Shown: piece by piece, positions 1 through 8,618 of the stretch | Layout: every line of letters starts with the position of its first letter | Position numbering within the stretch: the first letter of the stretch is position 1 | Assembly (NCBI RefSeq): GCF_020990385.1 | Contig: NZ_CP087597.1 | Location: 1,077,001-1,141,000 of the forward strand | Source of the DNA: Paracoccus sp. MA | GTDB lineage: Bacteria > Pseudomonadota > Alphaproteobacteria > Rhodobacterales > Rhodobacteraceae | Length of the DNA: 64,000 nt | Direction: 5' to 3' | Notes under the pieces: generated by a model | The model's database searches: none | What the model saw: the letters and a program-made list of their open reading frames with translations, nothing else | Told to the model about the DNA's origin: nothing | Program-made: the position numbers and the translations under genes

Positions 1-359
1 TCGTGGGCATGACCTGCGCCGGCCGTTCATCAGGCTGACGGGAGCCTGGACGGGAACGACAGATGGGCGGGATCGACCTGACCTTGCACCGTCCTTTCCC
101 TGCCGGACCACGGCGTCACGGAAAACGGCGGGCTGGCCCCGATCACGCCCAAAACCGGCCGCGGCCTATCGCCGGGGCAGCCCGGCACCATGAGGCGGCA
201 GGATTTGCCTGGGTTCTGATCGGATGGGAAGTTCGTGGCTGCGGATCTGCCAAAGCCCCCGGCAGCTCGGCTGCCGCGGGGTGATCCGCTGCCGGGCGAG
301 TCCCTTCGCCCCTTCTCGGCCCGCGGACCGTTGCGCGACGGGAACCCGGCGGTTCGGGG
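1..359. other. left-edge region without a recognisable gene
   Basis: Several reading frames are open here on both strands, as expected at this GC content. None has a convincing ribosome-binding site or protein-like composition, and I recognise no RNA gene. A gene end from beyond the left edge cannot be excluded. Confidence 0.4.
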
Positions 360-509
360 CTATCGCGCCCCGGCTGCCTTGCGGTCGCATTCGGCAACCG
401 CCGAGGCATCGTTCTGCTTGTTCAGGAACATGATCGCCAGCCGGCGCTTGTCCTGATGCCTTTGCGTGATCTTCCTGCGGTTCGCGCGTCTGTTGGGCGT
501 TCTTGCCAT
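360..509 (-). CDS. small basic hypothetical protein (49 aa)
   Basis: The product is a 49-residue Arg/Lys-rich protein beginning MARTPNRRANRRK. I chose the ATG at 509 because an AAGG-containing purine stretch precedes it and the upstream extension is low-complexity. No domain is recognised. The strong positive charge suggests nucleic-acid or ribosome association, but that is only inference. It could be a chance reading frame; the lysine, asparagine and isoleucine content, unusual for a shadow frame here, argues for a real gene. Confidence 0.45.
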   Translation of the reverse strand: MARTPNRRANRRKITQRHQDKRRLAIMFLNKQNDASAVAECDRKAAGAR

Positions 510-643
510 TGTCTTGCCTTTTCTTGTGTTATTGGGCAGCCCCACCCGACCCGCGACCCGCAAGGGGCGAAGGATGTCGGGGGGACGAACCACGATCCTG
601 GAAACATTGCGGGCGGGCCGAAACGGCTGCCCTGGCCTGCGCC

Positions 644-853
644 TTACTTCTTGCGCTTGCCGGTGGGCGCGGAGCCCTTGGCGGCGTCCGAGGCCTCTCG
701 GGCCAGCCGCGCGGCGCGCAGGCTGGCAGTCAGTTCCTCACGGCGCCGGGTCTGCTCGCTGATGATCTGCCGGGCTTCCGAGGTCGTCCGGTCCATCGCG
801 GTCAGCGGCGCCGGCGCGCGGAAAAGCCCTTTCAGTCTGTCCTTGGGTGCCAT
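644..853 (-). CDS. small hypothetical protein, charged helix (69 aa)
   Basis: The ATG at 853 follows a clear GGAGG ribosome-binding site. The 69-residue product begins MAPKDRLKGLFRAP, has a central region rich in Glu, Arg and Ala that should form one amphipathic helix, and ends in a basic GKRKK tail. There is no signal peptide or membrane segment. I do not recognise the family. It lies just downstream of the cold-shock gene on the same strand (67 bp gap) and may be cotranscribed with it. Confidence 0.6.
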   Translation of the reverse strand: MAPKDRLKGLFRAPAPLTAMDRTTSEARQIISEQTRRREELTASLRAARLAREASDAAKGSAPTGKRKK

Positions 854-920
854 GCCAGCCTCCGCAGGATGGGCCCGGCCAGGATCGGCCGGTCCCCTTG
901 TCGCAATCGGCTTGCCGAAA

Positions 921-1127
921 TCAGGCCAGCGCCAGATCGCGCGCCGACTGGCGGCCGTCGCGGCCGGTCTCGATTTCAAAGGTCACGGACTGGCCGTCGG
1001 CCAGATGCTGGATATTCGCCCGCTCGAGCGCCGAGATGTGCACGAACACATCCTTGCCGCCGTTCGCCGGAGCGATGAAGCCGAAGCCTTTGGTGCTGTT
1101 GAACCATTTCACGGTGCCGTTGGCCAT
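921..1127 (-). CDS. cspA: cold-shock protein, CspA family
   Basis: The 68-residue protein is a single cold-shock OB-fold. RNP1 (KGFGFIAP) and RNP2 (VFVHISAL) are both intact, so it should bind single-stranded RNA or DNA as a cytoplasmic RNA chaperone. The start MANGTVKWFN is the usual Csp N-terminus and follows AGGAGA. The family length of 65-70 residues is matched. Rhodobacterales carry several paralogues, so the exact gene letter, and whether it is cold-induced, cannot be settled here. Confidence 0.93.
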   Translation of the reverse strand: MANGTVKWFNSTKGFGFIAPANGGKDVFVHISALERANIQHLADGQSVTFEIETGRDGRQSARDLALA

Positions 1128-1330
1128 CGTGATATCTCCTTCATGGATTGTCGCCCGCGACATGCGGCGACCCGGCTTAGTCAGATCGTAACACAGTCTG
1201 AAGCCGGAAGGAGACAGGATGCGGAAGAAATAACGTAGCCAGCATTACATGGCGCGCATCGGGCCGAAATGCAAGGGGCGAAACTATCTTTGTTCTCCGC
1301 GCCGCCGAAAACCCGCCGGCGCGAAGCCGC

Positions 1331-3145
1331 TCAGCCCTCGTCGCGGCCGGCCAGCTCCAGCCATTCCTCTTCCGCGGCGGCCAGCGCCTGCTGGCGCTCG
1401 GCCAGCCCTGCGCTGGCCTTGGCGAATTTCGCCGGGGCGGTCTGGAACAGGTCGGGCTGGGCGAGGAATGCGGTCAGCTTGCCGATCTCGGCCTCCAGCC
1501 GCTCGATGATCGCGGGCAGCGCCTCCAGCCGCTTCCTCTCGGTAAAGCTCAGCCCGGCGCGTTCGGCCGCGGGCTTCAGCGCGGGCCTTGCCGCGGCCGC
1601 CGCCGCCGGCTTCGCCGCCTCGGGCGCGGGCGCGGTATCGGGGCGCTGCGCGCGATAGTCCGACCAGCCGCCGGGATAGATCACGGCGCGGCCGTCGCCC
1701 TCCATCGCCACGGTGGTGGTGGCCACCCGGTCGATGAAGTCGCGGTCGTGGCTGACCAGCAGCACGGTGCCGTCGTAATCGCCAAGGATGTCCTGCAAGA
1801 GGTCCAGCGTTTCCACGTCCAGATCGTTGGTCGGCTCGTCCAGCACCAGCAGGTTCGAGGGTTTCGCCATGATCCGCGCCAGCAAGAGCCGCGCCTTCTC
1901 GCCGCCCGAGAGGCTGCCGACCGGCGCCCGCGCCTGTGCCTCGTCGAACAGGAAATCCTTGAGATAGGCGACGACATGGCGCGGATTGCCGCGGACCATG
2001 ACCTGGTCCGAGCGTCCCGAGACCCGCATGGACGGATCGCCCGCCAGCGCGTCCCACAGCGTCACCGTCTCGTCTATGGCGCTGCGCGCCTGGTCGAAGA
2101 CCGCGATTTCCAGATTGGTGCCGTGCTTGACGATGCCGGTATCGGGCGCGATCTCGCCGGTCAGAATCTTGATCAGCGTGGTCTTGCCGACGCCGTTCGG
2201 GCCGACGAAGGCCACCCGGTCGCCACGCAGCACCCGCAGGTCGAAGGGTTTCAGGATCACCCGCTCGCCGAAGGACTTGGAAATCCCCTTGGCGTCGATC
2301 ACCCGCTTGCCGGATTGCGGCCCCGCGTCCAGTTCCATGGCCGCGGTGCCCTGGCGGCGGATCTGGCCGGCGCGCTCCTCGCGCAGCGCCGCCAGGGCGC
2401 GGACCCGGCCCTGGTTGCGCTTGCGCCGGGCGCTGATGCCCTCGACCGCCCAGCGGGCCTCGGCCTTGATCTTGCGGTCGAGCTTGTGGCGCGCCTCGTC
2501 CTCGGCCGCCCAGACGGTTTCGCGCCAATCCTCGAAATGTTCGAAGCCCCGGTCCTGGCGGCGCACCTCGCCGCGGTCGATCCACAGCGTCGCCCGGGTC
2601 AGCGCCCGCAGGAAGGCCCGGTCGTGCGAGATCAGCACGAAACCCGCCCTGGTTGCCGCAAGCTGCTCCTCGAGCCAGCCGATCGCCTCGATGTCGAGAT
2701 GGTTGGTCGGCTCGTCCAGCAGCATGAGTTCCGGCGCCTCGGCCAGCAGCCGGGCCAGCGCCGCCCGCCGCCGCTCGCCGCCCGAGGCGGTGGCGACCGG
2801 GCGGTCGGGGTCGAATTTCAGCCCCTCGGCCGCCATCTCGACGCGGTAGCCCTCGGCATCGCCAAGGTCGGCGCGCGCGAAATCGCCCAGGGTGGCGAAA
2901 GCCGACAGGTCCGGGTCCTGCTCCATATAGCCGACGCGGGTGCCGGCGGGGGTGATGACTTGGCCGGCATCGGGCTCGACCAGCCCGGCCATGACCTTCA
3001 TCAGCGTCGACTTGCCCGAGCCGTTGCGGCCGACCAGCGCCAGCCGGTCGCCTTGCTGGACGGTCAGGTCCAGCCCGTCAAAGACGGGATTGCCGCCGAA
3101 GGTCAGGGAAATATCGGTGAGTTGCAGAAGCGGAGCGCGTGCCAT
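1331..3145 (-). CDS. uup: ABC-F family ATPase (Uup-like)
   Basis: This 604-residue soluble protein has two fused ABC ATPase domains and no membrane segment, which defines the ABC-F class of translation factors. Walker A motifs are at about residues 39-47 (GRNGSGKST) and 315-323 (GPNGVGKTT). The signatures ASGGE (about 120) and LSGGEK (about 412) are each followed by a Walker B of the LDEPTN type. An Ala/Glu-rich C-terminal coiled coil (about 520-600) is the Uup hallmark and contacts branched DNA or the ribosome. Acting on stalled ribosomes and in recombination-linked stability is family knowledge. Confidence 0.9.
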   Translation of the reverse strand: MARAPLLQLTDISLTFGGNPVFDGLDLTVQQGDRLALVGRNGSGKSTLMKVMAGLVEPDAGQVITPAGTRVGYMEQDPDLSAFATLGDFARADLGDAEGYRVEMAAEGLKFDPDRPVATASGGERRRAALARLLAEAPELMLLDEPTNHLDIEAIGWLEEQLAATRAGFVLISHDRAFLRALTRATLWIDRGEVRRQDRGFEHFEDWRETVWAAEDEARHKLDRKIKAEARWAVEGISARRKRNQGRVRALAALREERAGQIRRQGTAAMELDAGPQSGKRVIDAKGISKSFGERVILKPFDLRVLRGDRVAFVGPNGVGKTTLIKILTGEIAPDTGIVKHGTNLEIAVFDQARSAIDETVTLWDALAGDPSMRVSGRSDQVMVRGNPRHVVAYLKDFLFDEAQARAPVGSLSGGEKARLLLARIMAKPSNLLVLDEPTNDLDVETLDLLQDILGDYDGTVLLVSHDRDFIDRVATTTVAMEGDGRAVIYPGGWSDYRAQRPDTAPAPEAAKPAAAAAARPALKPAAERAGLSFTERKRLEALPAIIERLEAEIGKLTAFLAQPDLFQTAPAKFAKASAGLAERQQALAAAEEEWLELAGRDEG

Positions 3146-3202
3146 GGCCCGCAGATAGGCCGCGCCGCTGGCCGGGTCAACGGGGGACGGATGTGGGCGG
3201 AA

Positions 3203-3258
3203 GGGGGCTCTGCCCCCGGCCCTGCGGGCCTCCCCCGGGGTATTTTGAAACAGAGAAG
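3203..3258 (+). repeat. dispersed intergenic repeat, copy 1
   Basis: A hairpin (GGGGGC-TCT-GCCCCC) and a second GC-rich palindrome are followed by GGGGTATTTTGAAACAGAG. This is the first of a family of near-identical units found between genes throughout the chromosomal part of the window. It lies between the upstream end of uup and the stop of the serine hydrolase gene. Confidence 0.8.
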
Positions 3259-3269
3259 CCGTGCAGGAA

Positions 3270-4232
3270 TCACAGCGCCGCCACCAGCCGGCCGGCCAGC
3301 GCGTGCAGGTCGCGGCGATAGCCCGAGCGCGCCGAGGGCTGGTCGGGATCCGAGGTCATGGCGATGGCGACCGGCACGGTCCCCGGAAAGACATAGATCA
3401 TCTGCCCGCCATAGCCCCAGCCGTAACGCACCGGCCGGCCGGCGATGCGGCTGATGAACCAGCCATAGCCATATTCCTCGCCGTTGAAGATCGAGCGGGT
3501 GCGCGGCCGCCAGCTTTCCGCGATCCAGCCCGGCGGGATCACCCCCTGCCCGCCCGCGGCATAGGCGGCGCCGAAGGAGAGCAGGCTGCGGGTGCTCATC
3601 GCCATCTGGTTGCCGCCCAGATGGATGCCCTGCGGATCGCGGTCCCAGGCGGCGATGGAAAAGCCGGGAATCTCCAGCCAGTCGCGCGCCAGCGCCAGGG
3701 TCGAGCGCCCGGAGGCCCGCGCCAGCATGGCCGAGACCAGATGCGTCGAGGCGGTGGAATAGAGCATCCCCTGCCCGGGATCGGCGACGAAGGGCGCGGC
3801 CAGCGCCGCGCGCACCCAGTTGCGGCTGCTGACCCAGGCCCCGTAATTCGGCCCCGACTGCCGTTCCAGCCCCGCCTGCATCGACAGAAGATGACCCAGC
3901 GTCAGCCGGGCGAGGCGCGGATCGGGATCGGCAGGCAGGTCGGCGCGCAGCAGTTCGGCCACCCTCTGGTCGGTGCCGGAAAACAGCCCGCGCGCGATGG
4001 CGATGCCGGCCAGGGCCGAGACGATGGATTTCGAGGCCGACTTGATGTTGGTCGGCCTGTCCGGGGTGAAGCCGCCGAAGCCGCGCGCCGCCACCTCCTC
4101 GCCGTCGCGCCAGACGGCGATGGCGCGCAGCTGCGGCAGGTCCACCGCCTCCAGCACCGCGGTGGGCGCGCCGCGCATCAGGCGCGGCATCGCCAGAAGA
4201 GGCAGGGCCAGCAGGATTGAACGTCGCTTCAT
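3270..4232 (-). CDS. serine hydrolase, beta-lactamase/DD-peptidase fold
   Basis: From the ATG at 4232 (MKRRSILLALPLL) the protein is 320 residues with an N-terminal hydrophobic, Tat/Sec-like signal. The nucleophile motif SxxK is SASK at residues 65-68. The second catalytic motif, usually YxN, reads YST at about 158-160. This places it in the COG1680 class C beta-lactamase/penicillin-binding-like hydrolases of the periplasm. The substrate is unknown; esterase or cell-wall peptidase activity is more likely than antibiotic resistance. The longer frame upstream adds only a non-signal extension, so I start after it. Confidence 0.85.
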   Translation of the reverse strand: MKRRSILLALPLLAMPRLMRGAPTAVLEAVDLPQLRAIAVWRDGEEVAARGFGGFTPDRPTNIKSASKSIVSALAGIAIARGLFSGTDQRVAELLRADLPADPDPRLARLTLGHLLSMQAGLERQSGPNYGAWVSSRNWVRAALAAPFVADPGQGMLYSTASTHLVSAMLARASGRSTLALARDWLEIPGFSIAAWDRDPQGIHLGGNQMAMSTRSLLSFGAAYAAGGQGVIPPGWIAESWRPRTRSIFNGEEYGYGWFISRIAGRPVRYGWGYGGQMIYVFPGTVPVAIAMTSDPDQPSARSGYRRDLHALAGRLVAAL

Positions 4233-4340
4233 CCGGGTTATATGGGAGACACCGGGTCCGGGCCGAGCAGGCTCACCCATTCGTGACCCCTTTCATGTCC
4301 GCCAGCCGCCGCCAGCCGGACCCGCAAGACAGGAAAGCCT

Positions 4341-4637
4341 ATGTCCCAGACCGTCATCCTTTCGACCTGCCGCGTGGCGACGCCGAATGCCAGCCGCTAC
4401 CTGCAACAGCTCTGCAAGCACTGGGCGCACAAGTTCGAGGTCGAGTTCGACGCGAGCCGCGGCCGCATCGCCATGCCCGAGGACCGCACCGTGACGCTGA
4501 CCGCCACGCCCGAGGCGCTGGAGATCCGGCTGGAGGCCCCCGAGGAGACCACCGCGCATATGCGCCACATCGTCGACAGCCACATCGCCCGCTTCGCCTT
4601 CCGCGAAGAGCTGGCCTTCGACTGGCAACCGGCCTGA
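4341..4637 (+). CDS. DUF2218 family protein
   Basis: A 98-residue cytoplasmic protein whose sequence (YLQQLCKHWAHKFEV near the N-terminus, HIVDSHIARFAFREEL near the C-terminus) matches the DUF2218 family. Members often stand near siderophore or iron-uptake genes, but no such genes are nearby, so the function is unknown. It stands alone 59 bp upstream of dnaX on the same strand and may share its transcript. Confidence 0.8.
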   Translation: MSQTVILSTCRVATPNASRYLQQLCKHWAHKFEVEFDASRGRIAMPEDRTVTLTATPEALEIRLEAPEETTAHMRHIVDSHIARFAFREELAFDWQPA

Positions 4638-4696
4638 GGGCGGTTGCCGCCCCGGGGCCGGGCCGCTAATCTGCGCCGATCACGAAAGGCCGGTGC

Positions 4697-6481
4697 ATGA
4701 GCGAAGAACAGACCTATCAAGTGCTGGCGCGGAAATACCGCCCCGAGACCTTTGCCGATCTGGTCGGCCAAGACGCCATGGTCCGCACGCTGAAGAACGC
4801 CTTCGCGGCGGACCGCATCGCCCAGGCCTTCGTGATGACCGGCATCCGCGGCACCGGCAAGACCACCACCGCGCGCATCATCGCCAAGGGGCTGAACTGC
4901 ACCGGCCCGGACGGCCAGGGCGGCCCGACGACCGAACCCTGCGGGGTCTGCGAGCATTGCGTGGCGATCTCCGAAGGCCGGCATGTCGACGTGATGGAGA
5001 TGGACGCCGCATCTAGAACCGGTGTGAACGATATCCGGGAAATCATTGAATCGGTTCACTATCGCGCGGCCTCGGCGCGCTACAAGATCTATATCATCGA
5101 CGAAGTCCACATGCTGTCCACCAGCGCCTTCAACGCGCTTCTGAAGACGCTGGAGGAACCGCCGCCGCATGTGAAATTCATCTTCGCCACCACGGAAATC
5201 CGCAAGGTGCCGGTGACGGTGCTGTCGCGCTGCCAGCGCTTCGACCTGCGCCGCATCGAGCCCGAGGTGATGATCGCGCTGCTGCGCCGCATCGCCTCGG
5301 CCGAAGGCGCGCAGATCACCGACGACGCGCTGGCGCTGATCACCCGCGCCGCCGAGGGCTCGGCCCGCGACGCGACCAGCCTTCTGGACCAGGCCATCAG
5401 CCACGGCGCGGGCGAGACGACGGCGGCGCAGGTCCGGGCCATGCTGGGGCTGGCCGACCGTGGCCGGGTGCTCGACCTGTTCGACATGATCCTGCGCGGC
5501 GCGGCGGCCGAGGCGCTGGCCGAATTGCAGGCGCAATATGCCGATGGCGCCGACCCGATGGCGGTGCTGCGCGACCTGGCCGAGATCACGCATTGGGTCT
5601 CGATCGTGAAGATCACCCCCGAGGCGCTGGCCGACCCCACCATCGGCCCGGACGAGCGCGCCCGCGGCCAGCAGATCGCGGAAAAGGTGCCGATGCGGGC
5701 GCTGACCCGGTTGTGGCAGATGCTGCTCAAGGCGCTCGAGGAGGTGGGCCAGGCCCCGAACGCCATGATGGCGGCCGAGATGGCGATCATCCGCCTGACC
5801 CATGTCGCCGACCTGCCCGACCCCGAGGCGCTGATCCGCAAGGTTCAGGCCAGCGCCGCGGCGGGCGCGTTCAGCCGCAGCGCCGCACCGCCCGCCGCGC
5901 GCGGCGAGGCGCGCCAGGATGCGCCCCGCGCCGCCGCCCCCCGCGCCCCGGTCGCCGTCCGCCAGGACGGCAGCGCCGCGGCGCTGGCGGTCTCGCCCGA
6001 CGCGCTGGCCGGTTTTCCCGATTTCGAATCGGTGCTGGAGCTGATCCGGCGCATGCGCGACATGAAGCTTCTGCTGGATGTCGAGGATCACCTGCGCCTG
6101 GTGCGCTATTCGCCGGGCCGGATCGAGTTCCAGCCCACCGACGACGCGCCGCGCGACTTTGCGCAGCGGCTGGCGGAACGGCTGCGCGGCTGGACCGGCG
6201 GCCATCGCTGGGCGGTGACGGTGACCTCGGAACCCGGCGAGCCGACGATCAGCGAACAGCGCGCCGCGCGCGAGGCCGCCGCCCGCGCCCGCGCCATGCA
6301 GAACCCGACGGTGCAGGCGATCTTCGCCGCCTTCCCCGGCGCGAAGATCACCCGGATCCGGCCTGTCCCGATGCCGGCCGCGGTTGAAAAACCGGCGGGC
6401 GAGGATACATCCCCGCATGAGCTGACCGAAGGCCCGGTGGCCGAGGTCGAGGAATGGGACCCTTTCGAGGACGAGGATTAG
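4697..6481 (+). CDS. dnaX: DNA polymerase III gamma/tau subunit
   Basis: A 594-residue clamp-loader ATPase that loads the beta clamp at replication forks. The P-loop is GIRGTGKTTTA (about residues 49-59). The four zinc cysteines are C68, C82, C85 and C88, and DEVH (135-138) is Walker B. An Ala/Pro-rich linker (about 390-440) joins domain III to a tau-type C-terminal region. It begins an operon with ybaB (3-nt gap) and recR (3-nt gap), a classic replication/recombination cluster. I see no clear frameshift heptamer for making gamma, so tau alone may be the product. Confidence 0.97.
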   Translation: MSEEQTYQVLARKYRPETFADLVGQDAMVRTLKNAFAADRIAQAFVMTGIRGTGKTTTARIIAKGLNCTGPDGQGGPTTEPCGVCEHCVAISEGRHVDVMEMDAASRTGVNDIREIIESVHYRAASARYKIYIIDEVHMLSTSAFNALLKTLEEPPPHVKFIFATTEIRKVPVTVLSRCQRFDLRRIEPEVMIALLRRIASAEGAQITDDALALITRAAEGSARDATSLLDQAISHGAGETTAAQVRAMLGLADRGRVLDLFDMILRGAAAEALAELQAQYADGADPMAVLRDLAEITHWVSIVKITPEALADPTIGPDERARGQQIAEKVPMRALTRLWQMLLKALEEVGQAPNAMMAAEMAIIRLTHVADLPDPEALIRKVQASAAAGAFSRSAAPPAARGEARQDAPRAAAPRAPVAVRQDGSAAALAVSPDALAGFPDFESVLELIRRMRDMKLLLDVEDHLRLVRYSPGRIEFQPTDDAPRDFAQRLAERLRGWTGGHRWAVTVTSEPGEPTISEQRAAREAAARARAMQNPTVQAIFAAFPGAKITRIRPVPMPAAVEKPAGEDTSPHELTEGPVAEVEEWDPFEDED

Positions 6482-6484
6482 GCG

Positions 6485-6826
6485 ATGTTCAAGGGCCTTG
6501 GCGACATGGATCTGTCCAAGATGATGGAAGCCGCCCAGCAGATGCAGGGCAAGATGACCGAGATGCAGGAGGGGCTGGCGCGCCTGACCGTCACCGGCGA
6601 GGCCGGGGCCGGTCTGGTCAAGGCCACCGCGACGGCCAAGGGCGAGCTGACGGCGCTCGACATCGATCCCTCGATCTTCAAGGCCGAGGACAAGGAGGTG
6701 GTCGAGGACCTGATCCTGGCCGCGATCAAGGACGCGCAGCGCCGCGCCCAGGACAAGACCGCCGAGGAAATGGCCCGCCTGACCCGCGAACTCGGCCTGC
6801 CGGCCGACATGAAGATGCCCTTCTGA
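6485..6826 (+). CDS. ybaB: YbaB/EbfC nucleoid-associated protein
   Basis: A 113-residue protein starting MFKGLGDMDLSKMMEAAQQMQ, typical of the YbaB/EbfC family. The methionine- and glutamine-rich N-terminal helix mediates the tweezer-shaped dimer that binds DNA without strong sequence preference. It sits three bases after the dnaX stop and three before recR. That conserved arrangement suggests a role linked to recombination or nucleoid organisation. Confidence 0.95.
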   Translation: MFKGLGDMDLSKMMEAAQQMQGKMTEMQEGLARLTVTGEAGAGLVKATATAKGELTALDIDPSIFKAEDKEVVEDLILAAIKDAQRRAQDKTAEEMARLTRELGLPADMKMPF

Positions 6827-6829
6827 CCG

Positions 6830-7432
6830 ATGCCGCCCGCCTCCGGCGACGAGATCGAGACGCTGATCGCCACCATGGCGCGGCTGCCGGGGCTCGGGCC
6901 GCGCTCGGCGCGGCGCATCGTGCTGCAGCTGATCCGCCGCCGCGCCGGACAGATGGCGCAGCTGGCGGCGCTGATGGCCAGCGTGGCGGAAAACGCCCGC
7001 GAATGCCTGGTCTGCGGCAACATCACCCAGTCCGATATCTGCGCGATCTGCGAGGACCCGGCCCGCGCCACCGGCGAGATCTGCGTGGTGACCGACGTGG
7101 CCGACCTCTGGGCCCTGGAACGCGGCCGCGCCTTCCACGGCCGCTATCACGTGCTGGGCGGCAGCCTTTCGGCGCTGGACGAGATCGGCCCCGAGGACCT
7201 GCGCATCCCGCAGCTGATCGCCCGCATCGCCGAGGAAAACGTCACCGAGGTCATCCTCGCCCTTTCAGCCACCATCGAGGGCCAGACCACCGCGCATTAC
7301 ATCGCCGAGGCGCTGGCCCAGACCGGCGTCGCCGTCACCGGCCTGGCGCAGGGCGTGCCCATCGGCGGCGAGCTCGACTATCTCGACGACGGCACCATCA
7401 CCGCGGCGCTGCGCGCCCGCCGCAGGCTCTAG
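6830..7432 (+). CDS. recR: recombination mediator protein RecR
   Basis: A 200-residue protein with all RecR landmarks: an N-terminal helix-hairpin-helix ([12 protein letters not shown]), a C4 zinc finger ([16 protein letters not shown]), a TOPRIM segment ([12 protein letters not shown]) and a C-terminal Walker-like patch. With RecF/RecO it loads RecA onto SSB-coated gaps. It is the last gene of the dnaX operon and is followed by an inverted pair of the dispersed repeat that could end transcription. Confidence 0.97.
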   Translation: MPPASGDEIETLIATMARLPGLGPRSARRIVLQLIRRRAGQMAQLAALMASVAENARECLVCGNITQSDICAICEDPARATGEICVVTDVADLWALERGRAFHGRYHVLGGSLSALDEIGPEDLRIPQLIARIAEENVTEVILALSATIEGQTTAHYIAEALAQTGVAVTGLAQGVPIGGELDYLDDGTITAALRARRRL

Positions 7433-7446
7433 CGGCACCCGCCGCG

Positions 7447-7491
7447 CCGGGGCTCCGCCCCGGACCCCGGGGTATTTTTGAAACAGAGAAA
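7447..7491 (+). repeat. dispersed intergenic repeat, copy 2
   Basis: A GGGGC-TCC-GCCCC hairpin is followed by GGGGTATTTTTGAAACAGAG. It lies just after recR and faces an inverted copy at 7554-7607. Between them a third palindrome (CCGGCAGCGC / GCGCTGCAACCGG) lies at about 7508-7543. Together they could form a large cruciform between two convergent genes. Confidence 0.8.
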
Positions 7492-7553
7492 GACGCCTGA
7501 AAAGGGGCCGGCAGCGCGCATGACAAAAGGGGCGCTGCAACCGGCGCCCCCTG

Positions 7554-7607
7554 ACTTTCTCCGTTTTTCAAATACTCCGGGGGTGCGGGGGCGGCGCCCC
7601 CGCCTCC
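7554..7607 (-). repeat. dispersed intergenic repeat, copy 3 (inverted)
   Basis: Read on the minus strand it carries the GC-rich palindrome and then GGAGTATTTGAAAAACGGAG, the same motif as copy 2 in opposite orientation. It ends 12 bases before the hsp20 stop codon, a plausible terminator position for that gene. Confidence 0.8.
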
Positions 7608-7619
7608 TTAAACCGAAGC

Positions 7620-8066
7620 TCAGGCGTCCAGCTTTTCCACCGCCTTCGCCGGCTTGGCGATCTCGATCCGGCGTGGCTTCAGCGCCTCGGGGATCTCGCG
7701 CACCAGGTCGATGTTCAGCATGCCGTCCTCATGGCTCGCGCCCTCGACGCGGACATGATCGGCCAGGGTAAAGCGGCGTTCGAAGGCGCGGGTGGCGATG
7801 CCGCGATGCAGATAGCTGCGGCCTTCGTCCTCGGCGGCCTTCTTGCCCGAGACGATGACGGCGCCGTCCTTGACCTCGACGCTCAGGTCGTCGGCCGCGA
7901 AGCCGGCGACGGCGATCGAGATGCGATAGGCGTTCTCGCCGGTCTTTTCGATATTGTAGGGGGGATAGCTCGCGATATCGGCCGAGAGGGCACGGTCCAT
8001 GACATCGGCCATGCGGTCGAAGCCGACCGAAGCACGATAAAGCGGAGTCAGGTCGAAGTTGCGCAT
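7620..8066 (-). CDS. small heat-shock protein, Hsp20/IbpA family
   Basis: From the ATG at 8066 (MRNFDLTPLYRASVGFDRM) this is a 148-residue alpha-crystallin-domain chaperone. The family N-terminus, the PPYNIEKTGENAYRISIAVAGF segment split across the beta-sandwich, and the FERRFTLADHV strand are present. It should bind unfolding proteins as an ATP-independent cytoplasmic holdase. The earlier in-frame methionine gives an atypical N-terminus and was not used. A heat-shock promoter is expected, but none was convincing upstream. Confidence 0.93.
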   Translation of the reverse strand: MRNFDLTPLYRASVGFDRMADVMDRALSADIASYPPYNIEKTGENAYRISIAVAGFAADDLSVEVKDGAVIVSGKKAAEDEGRSYLHRGIATRAFERRFTLADHVRVEGASHEDGMLNIDLVREIPEALKPRRIEIAKPAKAVEKLDA

Positions 8067-8283
8067 TTCGCATCCTTTCATCAAAGCGATACAAAGGCTT
8101 GCCCCCCGATCCGGGCGGGCAGGTCCGCCGGCGCCGCAAGGGCCGTCCGGCAGGATTTCAGGTAGGAATGCGCGTTGCGGCTTTCAAGCCCGGAACCGCG
8201 GGCCGGAAAGGGGGCGCGGACCCGCCGCGCGCCCGTCGTTCATGGCGCCGCGGCCGCCTGACGGCCCGCGGCCAGATCCGGCA

Positions 8284-8526
8284 TCAGGCGCTGGCGCCGG
8301 CCAGCATGCGGGCGATCTCGTCCTTCAGCGCGGCGCGCTGCTTGCGCAGGGCGGTCTCCGCCTCTTCCGACATCGGGGTGTGGCGGCTTTCGGCGCCCGC
8401 CACCTGGTCGTTCACCTCGTCATATTCCGCCAGCAGGCGGGCGAAATGCGCGTCCGAGACCTTCAGCTCGTGAATGCGCGCCGTATCGTTCGGAAATTCC
8501 TCGTGGATGGCGTGGGGTGCTGCCAT
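8284..8526 (-). CDS. YdcH family protein (DUF465)
   Basis: An 80-residue helical-hairpin protein. The start MAAPHAIHEEFPND and the central LKVSDAHFARLLAEYDEVN, with ALRKQRAALKDEIARML, are typical of the YdcH/DUF465 family. The function is unknown. Alphaproteobacteria encode several small copies that are often stress-regulated. The start at 8526 was preferred because it begins at the conserved family N-terminus. Confidence 0.85.
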   Translation of the reverse strand: MAAPHAIHEEFPNDTARIHELKVSDAHFARLLAEYDEVNDQVAGAESRHTPMSEEAETALRKQRAALKDEIARMLAGASA

Positions 8527-8618
8527 ATCATTATACTCCGGGACAAAGATAACCGGCCATTGGATAGCCGCCGGAACGCCGGCTGGCAACAGCAAGACCG
8601 CAGGGGTAGAACCGCGCC

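Noticed and set aside
1748..3454. 568-codon frame opposite uup
   Set aside because: It lies antisense to a clear ABC-F gene and has the His/Arg/Gly composition of a GC-rich shadow frame.
4638..4696. SRP RNA (ffs) next to dnaX
   Set aside because: The gap is 59 bases, too short for SRP RNA, and it has no matching hairpin.
6100..6200. Programmed frameshift in dnaX to make gamma
   Set aside because: No A-AAA-AAG type slippery heptamer with a downstream stem was found.
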